The notes under the pieces were generated by a model. It searched no databases. It had not been told where the DNA came from and saw nothing but the letters and a program-made list of their open reading frames with translations. A DNA stretch of 64,000 nt, from contig JAUSBY010000015.1 of NCBI GenBank assembly GCA_030651765.1, forward strand, positions 1 to 64,000, read 5' to 3'. Below, piece by piece: positions 44,465-52,865 of this stretch (its first letter is position 1; each line of letters opens with the position of its first letter). The DNA is from Coriobacteriia bacterium (GTDB lineage: Bacteria > Actinomycetota > Coriobacteriia > Anaerosomatales > Anaerosomataceae). Made by a program: the position numbers and the translations under genes.

Positions 44465-46824
44465 GACGCGTCCTCCTCATCGGGTTCGGGCGCGGCCGGC
44501 TCGATCGGCTCGAAGACGAGGTTCTTGCCCTTCACCTTGATGCGCACGCCCTGCTCGCGGTTCACCTCGCCACGGATGATGGCGTCGGACAGCGGCTCTT
44601 CCACGAGTTGCTGGACCGCTCGCCTGATCGGCCGTGCACCCATCGCCGGGTCGTAGTGCCACTCGGCCAGGTACTTGAGCGCGGTCGCCGTGGCCTCCAC
44701 GTGCGTCTTGAGCTGCGAGAGCATCTTCGCCGCGATCTTGAGCAAGACCTCGTGCGGCAGCGGGTTGAAGATGAGAATCGCGTCGAAGCGGTTGAGGAAC
44801 TCGGGCGCGAAGTGGCTGCCGAGTTCTCCGCCCACCGCATCGCGCACCTGCTCGGTGGTGAGCTCGTCGGTCTGGCGACCGAACCCGATCTCACGCTTGC
44901 CGCGTATCGCGGCCGAGCCGACGTTCGAGGTCATGATCACGACCGTGTTACGGCAGTCGATGGAGCGCCCGAGCGCATCGGTCAGCCGGCCCTCGTCCAT
45001 GAGGCCGAGCAGGAGCTGGTGCACGTTGGGATGTGCCTTCTCGACCTCGTCGAGAAGCACGACCGTGTACGGTTTCGTGCGGATCCCCTCGGTGAGCATG
45101 CCGCCGCGTTCCGAGTCCACATACCCCGGCGGTGAGCCGATGAGGCGCGCGGTGGAGTGTTCGGCGCTGCACTCGGACATGTCCACGCGCACCATCATGC
45201 GCTCGTCGTCGAACATCGCCTCGGCGAGCGCCTTGGCAAGTTCGGTCTTTCCCGTACCGGTGGGGCCGAGGAACATGAAGCAGCCGATCGGGCGGTCCGA
45301 CGCGCTCAGCCCGGCGCGGGCCTTGCGTACGGTGCGGGCGATCTTGTCGACCGCTTCGTCCTGTCCGATCACGCGCGCGCGCAGCCGGTCCTCGAGTCCG
45401 AGGAGGCGCTCGGCTTCATCGCCCCGCAGCTTGCCGACGGGGATGTCGGTCATCGTCGCGACCATCAAGGCGATGTCGTCGGCGTCGACCACGAGGGTCT
45501 CCGTCGTGTCGGTCGGCCGAACACCGCCAGAGAACAGCGCGCGGCGCTCCTCGCGCGACATCTCGCCGAGGTCGTCAAAGCCGTAGAACGCGCGCAGGCG
45601 CTTCTGGGCGCACGCCTTGTCGAGCACGACGAGTGCCTTATCGGGCAGATTGCGATCGGGCATATAGCGGACCGAGAGCTCGACCGCCGCGACGAGCGCA
45701 TCGTCGAGCACGGTGAGCTTGTGGAACTCCTGATAGCGCTCGCGCAGACCGGCGAGGATCTCGAGGGTGTCCTCATGCGACGGCTGGCCGAGCCGAACGA
45801 TCCCAAACCGTCGGCTGAACGCGGGATCCTTGTCGAGATGAAGCCGGAACTCGCCTTCGGTGGTCGCGCCGATGACACGTATGCGTCCGTCGGCGAGTGG
45901 TTGCTTGAGCATGTTGGCGGCGTCCAGTGCGCCCTGACCCCCGGTGCCGGCGCCCATTATGGTGTGGATCTCGTCGATGAACAGGATGAGGTTCGGGTCG
46001 CTCTCGGCGGCTGTGATGAGTGTTTTCAGGCGCTCCTCGAACTGGCCGCGGTAGACGGTTCCGGCAACGAGCGAGCCGATCTCGACGCTCCTGATCTGGA
46101 CGCGCGCGAGCTCGGGCGGCACATCTCCTTCGGCTATCTCGACAGCCAGGCCTTCGACCAGCGCCGTCTTGCCCACGCCCGCGTCTCCGAGTACCAGCGC
46201 GTTGGGGGTCTTCTTACCCGTGAGGATGCCGATGAGCTCGAGGAGTTCCTCCTCCCGGCCGATGACCGAATGGAGTTCCCCGGCGCGTGCGAGCGCGGTG
46301 AGATCCCGTCCGAGGGCGTCGAGCTCTGAAGTGGGGGTGCCGGTGCCGGGCTGCTCGACGACGCGGCGAGAGCTGTACCCGGACGGGGTCCAGCCGCCGC
46401 GCAGCATCTCGCCCACGGCGGTCGTGAGCGCCGCGACGTCGGTGCCGCCCTCGGCCATCACCCTGGTGGGAAGCGCCTTGGGGTCGAGCAGGATCGCAAG
46501 GAGTATGTCGGGTGCCTCAACCGAGGAGTTGCCGCGCCCGCCCGCCTGTGTCCGCGCGGCGTCGAGGACCTGCTCGGCGCGACCGGTGAGCCGGCCGCCA
46601 CTGCCGTCGCCCGCGCGTCCGCCCGCGCGCTGGCGCAGCGTGCGGGATACTGCGTCAAGGTCGAGCCCGGCGTCGCTGAGCACGCTCTTGAGATGCGGGT
46701 CCTCCAGCGAGAGAACGCCAAGCAGAAGATGCTCGACGCCCAGGTGCCGGTGACCCATCTCGGTGGCGATTCCCCGGGCGTTGTGTACGACCATCTGACC
46801 CGAGTCGCCAAGATTGTCGATCAT
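44461..46824 (-). CDS. clpC: ClpA/ClpC-type AAA+ unfoldase
   Basis: 787 residues: Clp_N double repeat (~1-150), first AAA+ ring (Walker A GDAGVGKT, Walker B LILFIDEIH), a short linker, second AAA+ ring (GPTGTGKTE, VVLLDEVEKAH) and C-terminal D2-small domain. The linker lacks the UVR-like coil of classical ClpC, so it is intermediate between ClpA and ClpC. An IGF loop (KREIGFGRQ) suggests it docks on ClpP. The ATG at 46824 has GGGGG nine bases upstream; the longer frame has no family similarity. The protease subunit is not in the window. Coupled to the downstream FHA-like/zinc-ribbon gene. Confidence 0.9.
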   Translation of the reverse strand: MIDNLGDSGQMVVHNARGIATEMGHRHLGVEHLLLGVLSLEDPHLKSVLSDAGLDLDAVSRTLRQRAGGRAGDGSGGRLTGRAEQVLDAARTQAGGRGNSSVEAPDILLAILLDPKALPTRVMAEGGTDVAALTTAVGEMLRGGWTPSGYSSRRVVEQPGTGTPTSELDALGRDLTALARAGELHSVIGREEELLELIGILTGKKTPNALVLGDAGVGKTALVEGLAVEIAEGDVPPELARVQIRSVEIGSLVAGTVYRGQFEERLKTLITAAESDPNLILFIDEIHTIMGAGTGGQGALDAANMLKQPLADGRIRVIGATTEGEFRLHLDKDPAFSRRFGIVRLGQPSHEDTLEILAGLRERYQEFHKLTVLDDALVAAVELSVRYMPDRNLPDKALVVLDKACAQKRLRAFYGFDDLGEMSREERRALFSGGVRPTDTTETLVVDADDIALMVATMTDIPVGKLRGDEAERLLGLEDRLRARVIGQDEAVDKIARTVRKARAGLSASDRPIGCFMFLGPTGTGKTELAKALAEAMFDDERMMVRVDMSECSAEHSTARLIGSPPGYVDSERGGMLTEGIRTKPYTVVLLDEVEKAHPNVHQLLLGLMDEGRLTDALGRSIDCRNTVVIMTSNVGSAAIRGKREIGFGRQTDELTTEQVRDAVGGELGSHFAPEFLNRFDAILIFNPLPHEVLLKIAAKMLSQLKTHVEATATALKYLAEWHYDPAMGARPIRRAVQQLVEEPLSDAIIRGEVNREQGVRIKVKGKNLVFEPIEPAAPEPDEEDAS

Positions 46825-46932
46825 GTGCGAGACCCCCTTCGTCACTAACCATTCTACCCCCGCGACGGCGTCGGCAATGAAGGGGAGGTCCGCCGGGCCG
46901 CCTCGGTGGCACGTTCCCGGCGGGTGGTGCGC

Positions 46933-46962
46933 TATGCTTGCATCGAACAACAGACGTTCTGT
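46933..46962 (+). promoter_or_regulatory. oraS promoter region with inverted repeat
   Basis: TATGCT (46933-46938) is a probable -10. Three bases after it comes ATCGAAC, also found three bases after the probable -10 of ord (TAAAGT at 38325-38330). The inverted repeat ACAGA-CGT-TCTGT (46950-46962) follows; its GAACGTCTG half recurs at 38337-38345 before ord. Suggests a shared regulator of the two ornithine operons. Confidence 0.35.
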
Positions 46963-47003
46963 ATCAGCACAGCGCGGGGCGCACGCCGATCCGAGGAGCG
47001 CAG

Positions 47004-47366
47004 ATGGCCCGACCCGATACCTTCAGCCAGGCACGCGAGCACCTGCAGGGCCTGAGTGACGCCGAGCTGCAAGCGCGGTTCTGGGAACTCTCCGGAGCGT
47101 GCGTCGGCCCGCTCGTGGAACTCGCGCGCACCCACACCTCGCCCTCGATCGAGCGGAGCGTGCTCATGCGCATGGGCATCGACTCGATCACCTGCAAGGC
47201 CGTGGTAGCCGAGTGTGAGACCCGCGGGCTGCTCGGCCACGGGGCCGGGCACGTCGTGTTAGTCGCGATGCGCGGGTGGGGCATCGATGCGCCGGTCGCC
47301 GCCGGGCGCCTGGCTTCCGGCGAGGGCTGGGACACAGTCGAGGCGCACTGGGGTGATGTCCGATGA
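47004..47366 (+). CDS. oraS: D-ornithine 4,5-aminomutase small subunit
   Basis: 120 residues, matching the ~121-residue OraS family: RPDTFSQAREHLQGLSDAEL at the start and the conserved MRMGIDSITCKAVV and GHGAGHVVLVAMRGWG segments. With OraE it forms the B12- and PLP-dependent mutase that moves the terminal amino group of D-ornithine to C4, giving 2,4-diaminopentanoate. ATG 47004 has GAGGAG five bases upstream; the longer frame enters the promoter region. ATGA overlap with oraE. Confidence 0.93.
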   Translation: MARPDTFSQAREHLQGLSDAELQARFWELSGACVGPLVELARTHTSPSIERSVLMRMGIDSITCKAVVAECETRGLLGHGAGHVVLVAMRGWGIDAPVAAGRLASGEGWDTVEAHWGDVR

Positions 47367-49636
47367 GCGAGCGCGACACCCGCTTCGGCAAGCCGCTTGT
47401 CGACACGCCACTCGACCCGTGCGAGAAGCTCGACGTAGAAGCGCTCCTCGAGGGTCTCGAGCACTATCGTCCGCGTCGGCGCAGCTGGACCTGGCGTCGG
47501 CAGGTACCGGACCAGCGGCACTACGAGTTCACCTTCCACGAGACCGCCGAGCCGCTCGAGCGCAGCGTACCGCTGCCCGCCGCGCACTACTTCGAGGACA
47601 TCGACCCGCAGCCCGACTGCGTCATCACGACCGAGATCGCCTCGGGCAGGCCCGAGGATGACATCCGGCGTATGCGCATGGCCGCCTGGCACGGTGCCGA
47701 CCACATCATGGTCATCCGCACCGCCGGTCAGAGTCACATGGACGGGCTGCTCGAGGGCACGCCCGAAGGCGTCGGCGGCATCGCCATCACACGCAAGCAG
47801 GTGCGCCTCACGCGCCGGGCCCTCGATCTGATCGAGGACGAGGTGGGCCGGCCGATCAACTTCCACAGCTACGTGAGCGGTGTCGCGGGACCCGAGATGG
47901 CGGTCATGTTCGCCGAGGAGGGCGTCAACGGCGCCCATCAGGATCCGCAGTACAACGTGCTCTACCGCAACATCAACATGTACCGGTCGTTCGTCGATGC
48001 CGCCGTGGCCAAGCACGTCATGGCGGCCGCCGGCATCCTCCAGATCGACGGGGCACACAACGCGAACGCCACGGCGGTCAAGGCGTGGAAGGTGATGCCC
48101 GAGCTGCTGGTCCAGCACGCCATCAACTGCGCATACTCCGAGGCCGTCGGCATGCCCGCCGAGGGCATCGCGCTTTCCACGGTGCCGCCCGATGCCGCTC
48201 CCGCGCCCTGCATGCGGATGGACCTGCCGTACGCGATCGCGCTCCGCGACCTGTTCGGCCGGTACAAGATGCGCGCGCAGCAGAACACGCGCTACATGGA
48301 GTCCGACGGCCGCGAGGCGACCGTGGCACACGTCATGAACCTGCTTATCTCGCGGCTGACCTCGGCAGATATCCAGTCGACGATCACACCCGACGAGGGC
48401 CGGAACGTGCCGTGGCACTACAACAACGTGGCGGCGGTGGACACCGCCAAGCAGTCGCTTGTCGGCATGGACGGCCTGCGCGAGATGGTGCACATCGACC
48501 GCGAGGTGCCTGAGCTCAAGGAGCGCGTGCGCGAGATCAAGGAGCGCGCGGTACTGTTCCTCGAGGCCATGCTCGAAGACGGCGGTTACTTCGCGGGCGT
48601 GGAGAAGGCGTACTTCGTGGACTCGGGAGAGTATCCGGAGACCCATGACGACGGCATCGCCCGGCTCTCCGACGGTGGCGTGGCCGAGGGCACGATCGTC
48701 CCTCGAGCCGACGACTACCTCGCGCCGGTGTGCCACCACTTTGGCGATAACCACCTGGAGTTGCTCGCCGGATTCGGGGCGGACGTGCCTGGTCCGTCCT
48801 CGGATGCCCGGCCCTGCGACCTCGTCGGTGGCTGTACGCTCTGCGACGACGCCAAGGTTCCTTTCACCGACGAGCTCGATCCCACTGACAACGCCGCCGC
48901 GCGGCTTACACAGACCGCAGAACTCCGCGAGCGGGGACTCATCAAGCCCGAGGTCGAGTGGGCGGGCGACGGTATCGTAGCCGTCACGATGTTCCTGCCT
49001 GCCTCCGAGCGCGTGGCCGAGGCCGCCGCGCTCGAGCTCGGTCGTGCGATGAACCTCGAGGACTGCGAGGTAATCCACAAGCGCGTCATGCACCCTGCCG
49101 AAGGCACGCTGATCGAGCTCAAGGGTCGGCTCGAGGTGGCGATCGATCGGGCTCTACTCGTGATCCCCGAGCCGCCCGAGGTGCTGACCGACGAAGAGAT
49201 CCGCGAGTTCGTGCACGATCGGAACCTGCGCGTCATCGCGGCCACCGTCGGCAACGACGAGCACTCCGTGGGCATGCGCGAGATCATCGACATCAAGCAC
49301 GGCGGTCTCGAGAAGTGGAGCTTCTCGGTGACATACCTCGGCACCAGCGTGCCGATCGAGAAGGTGATCGACGCGGCGATCGAGCATGCCGCACGTGTGG
49401 TGCTCATCTCCACGATCATCACGCATGCCGACGTGCACCGCGACATGATGGCCAAGCTTGCCGACCTCGCCGCGGAGAAGGGCGTGCGCGACCGGCTGCT
49501 CCTCATCTCCGGCGGCACGCAGGTGACCGATGAGATCGCGCGCGCCAGTGGCATGGACGCCGGCTTCGGGCGGCGCACGAAGGGCATCGATGTAGCGAGC
49601 TTCATCGTGCGAACGATGCGCATGTGGGCGGATTGA
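47363..49636 (+). CDS. oraE: D-ornithine 4,5-aminomutase large subunit (B12/PLP)
   Basis: 757 residues, close to the known ~730-residue OraE. The N-terminal two thirds form a TIM barrel (DHIMVIRTAGQSHMDGLLEG, NGAHQDPQYNVLYRNINMY). The C-terminal Rossmann domain carries the base-off B12 motif DxHxxG (DEHSVG, about residues 633-638) and residues for the PLP internal aldimine region. Uses adenosylcobalamin radical chemistry. ATG overlaps oraS. The stop codon overlaps the -35 of the promoter that drives the next operon. Confidence 0.95.
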   Translation: MSERDTRFGKPLVDTPLDPCEKLDVEALLEGLEHYRPRRRSWTWRRQVPDQRHYEFTFHETAEPLERSVPLPAAHYFEDIDPQPDCVITTEIASGRPEDDIRRMRMAAWHGADHIMVIRTAGQSHMDGLLEGTPEGVGGIAITRKQVRLTRRALDLIEDEVGRPINFHSYVSGVAGPEMAVMFAEEGVNGAHQDPQYNVLYRNINMYRSFVDAAVAKHVMAAAGILQIDGAHNANATAVKAWKVMPELLVQHAINCAYSEAVGMPAEGIALSTVPPDAAPAPCMRMDLPYAIALRDLFGRYKMRAQQNTRYMESDGREATVAHVMNLLISRLTSADIQSTITPDEGRNVPWHYNNVAAVDTAKQSLVGMDGLREMVHIDREVPELKERVREIKERAVLFLEAMLEDGGYFAGVEKAYFVDSGEYPETHDDGIARLSDGGVAEGTIVPRADDYLAPVCHHFGDNHLELLAGFGADVPGPSSDARPCDLVGGCTLCDDAKVPFTDELDPTDNAAARLTQTAELRERGLIKPEVEWAGDGIVAVTMFLPASERVAEAAALELGRAMNLEDCEVIHKRVMHPAEGTLIELKGRLEVAIDRALLVIPEPPEVLTDEEIREFVHDRNLRVIAATVGNDEHSVGMREIIDIKHGGLEKWSFSVTYLGTSVPIEKVIDAAIEHAARVVLISTIITHADVHRDMMAKLADLAAEKGVRDRLLLISGGTQVTDEIARASGMDAGFGRRTKGIDVASFIVRTMRMWAD

Positions 49637-49662
49637 CGCTCGCCGCCGCGCTCGGCTAGCAT
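49633..49662 (+). promoter_or_regulatory. Promoter for the FmdE-ABC transporter operon
   Basis: TTGACG (49633-49638), 18-base spacer, TAGCAT (49657-49662). The -35 overlaps the oraE stop codon. Transcripts would start near 49669 and pass through a leader with two hairpins. Confidence 0.55.
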
Positions 49663-49790
49663 GACGGTGCGCCACGAAGGCGCACCCGGGCGGCATGAGC
49701 TCCGCCGAGTTCGATCGAGAGCACTGAACACACGAGGGCCATCCGAGGCCACGCGCGACACGACGTCGCCGTGGTCTTTTCTATTGCCTG
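49663..49790 (+). promoter_or_regulatory. Candidate cis-regulatory leader ending in an intrinsic terminator
   Basis: GTGCGCC-ACGAA-GGCGCAC (from 49667) forms a seven-base-pair hairpin at the probable transcript start. A GGCGG/CCGCC stem follows near 49692, then a terminator at 49749-49785. A promoter plus structured leader plus terminator before the first gene is the layout of a transcriptional riboswitch or attenuator. No cobalamin, molybdenum cofactor or NiCo consensus was recognised. Confidence 0.4.
49749..49785 (+). terminator. Intrinsic terminator between oraE and the FmdE gene
   Basis: CCACG (49749-49753), a bulged C, then GCGAC, loop ACGAC (49760-49764), then GTCGC and CGTGG (49765-49774). 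The run TCTTTTCTATT follows. It is the clearest intrinsic terminator on the plus strand. It may end the ora transcript, attenuate the next operon, or both. Confidence 0.75.
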
Positions 49791-49814
49791 GCGGCCTGTG
49801 GACGAGGGGGTTCG

Positions 49815-50549
49815 ATGAGCGACGCGAGGGCGGACGAGGCGACGATGAGCGGTGCGGCGCCGAGCGGGGCCGGCAAGGCGAGCGAGCGTGGACCGTCGCG
49901 CGCATCCGAGCGGCTGGAGCCGCGCGTGCGCGACCGGATGCCGGCCGACTTCCGGGAGGCCGTGGACTTCCACGGACACCTCTGTCCGGGACTCACGATC
50001 GGGTATCGGGCGGCGCGGATGACGATGGAGCGGCTCGGTGTGGAGCGCGGCGCCGACGAGGAGCTCGTGGGCATCGTGGAGACCGACGCGTGCGGCGTCG
50101 ACGCGTTCCAGTACCTCACCGGCTGCACGCTCGGCAAGGGCAACCTGATCTACCGTGACTACGGCAAGCAGGTGTTCACGCTCGTGCGGCGGGCCGACGG
50201 GCGCGGCGTGCGCGTGTCGATGCGCTCGGACGCGCTCGAGCCGGATCCGGAGCGCACGGCACTCAAGACCCGCGTGATGTCGGGCGAGGCCACCGATGAG
50301 GAGCGCGCGTGGTTCTGGCAGGGGCATGTGGAGCGCGCCCTTGAGCTGGCCGAGATGCCGGCCGGGGAGTTCGGGACGGTGACCGAGGTCGTCGTGGAGC
50401 TGCCGCCGAAGGCGGGGGCGTTCGACTCGGTCATCTGCGCGGTGTGCGGCGAGGCGGTCATGGAGCCGCGCGCCCGCGTGCGTGACGGCGAATCGTGCTG
50501 CATCCCGTGTTCTACACGTTACAGCCGCGGTTGGGAGATCAACGCATAG
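49815..50549 (+). CDS. FmdE-domain protein with C-terminal zinc ribbon
   Basis: 244 residues. A disordered Ala/Glu/Arg-rich N-terminal ~50 residues precede an FmdE domain (REAVDFHGHLCPGLTIGYRA, then CGVDAFQYLTGCTLGKGNL, about residues 55-170) that binds metal through conserved Cys and His. A zinc ribbon follows (CAVCGEA, CCIPC). FmdE was first known from formylmethanofuran dehydrogenase operons but is also common next to metal ABC transporters in anaerobes without that enzyme. Here it heads the operon with a FecBCD-type transporter, so a metal-handling role is likely; the exact reaction is unknown. Confidence 0.88.
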   Translation: MSDARADEATMSGAAPSGAGKASERGPSRASERLEPRVRDRMPADFREAVDFHGHLCPGLTIGYRAARMTMERLGVERGADEELVGIVETDACGVDAFQYLTGCTLGKGNLIYRDYGKQVFTLVRRADGRGVRVSMRSDALEPDPERTALKTRVMSGEATDEERAWFWQGHVERALELAEMPAGEFGTVTEVVVELPPKAGAFDSVICAVCGEAVMEPRARVRDGESCCIPCSTRYSRGWEINA

Positions 50550-50586
50550 CGCCGAGGTGACGCGCGTCATCGGATCGGAGGAGCAC

Positions 50587-51795
50587 GTGAAGGTTGTGGA
50601 GCGCATGATTATGGTCGCGGCCATGAAGCGGGAGAAGCGCGCGCAGCGCACGACTACCGTGGCCCTGGCGTTCGCACTTGCCCTGGCGGTGCTCGCCGGG
50701 TGCACGGGTGGTGCGGATGACGCACCGCTGGCGCCCGGGGCATCCGAGACCCCCGAGACTCCCGCCGCCGATGCGCCTTCCGAGCGCCTCGTGACCGACC
50801 TAGCCGGGCGTGAGGTGACGGTCCCGGGTGCAGTCGAGCGCGTGGCGGCGGTCGGCCCGGGGTCGCTTCGGCTCGTCGTCTACGCGGGCGGCGCCGGGCG
50901 CATGGTAGGCATCGAGGAGTTCGAGACCCGGCCGCCGGTCGCGCGGCCGTACACGCTCGCGAATCCCGACCTGCTCGAGCTGCCGGTGATAGGTGCGGGC
51001 GGTCCCGACTCCACCCCGGACGCCGAGCGGCTGCTCGGCGCTGCCCCGGACGTCATCTTCATCGCGCAGATCGTCGACGGTGAGGCTGCCGACAAGCTCC
51101 AGGCCGCGACGGGTGTTCCCGTCCTGGTCGTCAGCTACGGGAACCCCGGCACTCTCGACGAGCCGTTCTTCACGTCGATGGAGCTCGTCGGCGAGGTGCT
51201 CGGCACATCGGAGCGCGCTGCCGAGGTCGTGGCATACGTGCGTGGCGCGCTCGCGGACCTCTCGGAGCGCACGGCAGACGTGCCGGATGCCGAAAGGGCC
51301 ACGGCATACGTGGGCGCGCTCGGCTTCAAGGGCGCGCGGGGCATCGAGAGTACGCAGCCGAAGTACCTGCCGTTTGCCGCCATCGGGGCGGCCAACGTCG
51401 CGGGTGACCTCGAGCAGCCCGGTTCGGTGATGATCGATCGCGAGCAGCTCCTCGCGTGGGACCCCGCGCACGTCTTCCTGGACCTCGGCGGACTCTCGCT
51501 CGTGCGCGAGGACGTCGCCGCCGACCGCGGGTTCTACGAGGGCCTGTCAGCCGCGCGCGAGCGGCGCGTGTACGCGCAGCTGCCCTTCAACAACTACTCC
51601 ACCAATGTTGAGATCGCGCTCGCCGACGCGTACTTCGCCGGCACCGTCCTGTTCCCGGAGCGCTTCGCCGACATCGACCCGGCAGCCAAGGCCGACGAGA
51701 TCGCCACCGTGCTCGTCGGTGAGCCGGTCTACGAGCGCCTGGCCGCCATCTACGGGAAGGGCTTCGGCGCCATCGACCTTCTCGGCGGGGAGTGA
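50587..51795 (+). CDS. FecB/BtuF-type ABC substrate-binding lipoprotein
   Basis: 402-residue substrate-binding protein of the type III (FecB/BtuF/FepB) fold. It has a lipoprotein signal (TTVALAFALALAVLAGC) with an unusually long basic leader, VTDLAGREVTVPGAVERVAA at the start of the binding domain, and two lobes joined by one long helix. GTG 50587 has GGAGGAG immediately upstream; an ATG at 50623 lacks a site. Ligand could be cobalamin, heme, a siderophore or a metal chelate. Proximity to the B12-dependent mutase favours cobalamin, whereas the FmdE neighbour favours a metal chelate. I cannot decide. Confidence 0.85.
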   Translation: MKVVERMIMVAAMKREKRAQRTTTVALAFALALAVLAGCTGGADDAPLAPGASETPETPAADAPSERLVTDLAGREVTVPGAVERVAAVGPGSLRLVVYAGGAGRMVGIEEFETRPPVARPYTLANPDLLELPVIGAGGPDSTPDAERLLGAAPDVIFIAQIVDGEAADKLQAATGVPVLVVSYGNPGTLDEPFFTSMELVGEVLGTSERAAEVVAYVRGALADLSERTADVPDAERATAYVGALGFKGARGIESTQPKYLPFAAIGAANVAGDLEQPGSVMIDREQLLAWDPAHVFLDLGGLSLVREDVAADRGFYEGLSAARERRVYAQLPFNNYSTNVEIALADAYFAGTVLFPERFADIDPAAKADEIATVLVGEPVYERLAAIYGKGFGAIDLLGGE

Positions 51796-52865
51796 TCGTG
51801 TCGCACGAACACGCGTATCGCACGCGATACGCTGCCTACACGCGGCGCAAGGTCGCGGTGACCGCCGGGCTCGTCCTGGCAGTTGCACTTGCGGCCGTCT
51901 ACGCGGTGCAGGCGGGCTCGGCCGGACTCTCGGTGGCCGAAGTGCTCCGCGCGCTGGCGGGCTCGGGTGAGGAGGCCGCGTCGCTCATCGTCTGGAACAT
52001 CCGGATGCCGAGGGTGGTCGCGGCGATCGTGGCAGGCATCGGGCTTGCGATATCCGGCGCGGTCATGCAGGGCGTGCTACGCAACCCGCTTGCCTCGCCC
52101 TTCACGCTCGGCATCTCGCAGGGCGCGGCCTTCGGCGCCGCGCTCGCCATCATCGGCTTCGGCGCCGGCATGACCGGGACCGCCGCGGCCGATGCGGTGC
52201 GCATCTCCAACGTGTGGTCCGTAGCCGGTTTCGCCTTCGCCGGCGCGATGGCCGCCACGCTCGCCGTGCTCGCGATCTCCCGCACGCGTGGCGCCACGCC
52301 GGAGACCATCGTGCTCGCCGGCGTGGCGCTCGGCGCGCTCTTCTCGGCCGCCACGGCGCTCATGCAGTACTTCGCCGAGGACACACAGGTCGCGGCCGTG
52401 GTCTTCTGGACGTTCGGCGACCTCGGTCGGGCCGCCTGGCGCGACGTGGGTGTGATGGCCGCTGTGGTCGCTGCGTGCGGCGCGTACTTCCTGTGGCACC
52501 GCTGGGACTACAACGCGCTCGAGACCGGCGCCGAGTCGGCGCACGGGCTGGGCGTGGAGGTGGAGCGCGTGCGGCTGCTCGGCATGCTCGTGGCGTCGCT
52601 TGCCACAGCCGTGATCGTCGCGTTTCTCGGGATCATCGGGTTCATCGGGCTGGTGGGCCCACACCTCGTGCGGCGCGTGATGGGAAGCGACCACCGCTTC
52701 TTGCTACCGGCGTCGGCGGCGGCCGGCGCGCTGCTGCTGCTCGTGGCCGACACGGTCGGCCGGACGCTCATCTCGCCGGTCGTGCTGCCGGTGGGAGCCA
52801 TCACGTCTTTTCTCGGGGCCCCGCTGTTCCTGTACCTGCTCGTGGCCGGGAGGCGGTCGGCATGA
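51792..52865 (+). CDS. FecCD/BtuC-type ABC transporter permease
   Basis: 357-residue permease with about ten membrane helices. Family motifs are RMPRVVAAIVAGIGLAISGA and VMQGVLRNPLASPFTLGISQ, then GIIGFIGLVGPHLVRRVMGS (coupling region) and GRTLISPVVLPVGAITSFLG near the end. GTGA overlap with the binding-protein stop and ATGA overlap with the ATPase start show one transcript. Builds the channel for the siderophore/cobalamin-type importer. Confidence 0.93.
   Translation: MIVSHEHAYRTRYAAYTRRKVAVTAGLVLAVALAAVYAVQAGSAGLSVAEVLRALAGSGEEAASLIVWNIRMPRVVAAIVAGIGLAISGAVMQGVLRNPLASPFTLGISQGAAFGAALAIIGFGAGMTGTAAADAVRISNVWSVAGFAFAGAMAATLAVLAISRTRGATPETIVLAGVALGALFSAATALMQYFAEDTQVAAVVFWTFGDLGRAAWRDVGVMAAVVAACGAYFLWHRWDYNALETGAESAHGLGVEVERVRLLGMLVASLATAVIVAFLGIIGFIGLVGPHLVRRVMGSDHRFLLPASAAAGALLLLVADTVGRTLISPVVLPVGAITSFLGAPLFLYLLVAGRRSA

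Noticed and set aside
46907-46925. TGGCAC sequence resembling a sigma-54 -24 element before oraS
   Set aside because: The required GC/TTGC at -12 is missing and actinobacterial-type genomes generally lack sigma-54.
46825-47003. Cobalamin riboswitch before the B12-dependent mutase genes
   Set aside because: I searched for the conserved B12 box pattern and saw nothing like it in the short leader of oraS.
46964-49093. Long open frame on the minus strand opposite oraE (about 700 codons)
   Set aside because: It is a high-GC shadow frame: no ribosome-binding site, histidine/aspartate/arginine-rich composition, and the plus strand encodes a clear known enzyme.
49667-49774. Two hairpins with ACGA in their loops as a guanidine-II (mini-ykkC) riboswitch
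   Set aside because: Both loops have five bases instead of the ACGR tetraloop, they are about 70 bases apart, and downstream genes are not guanidine-related.
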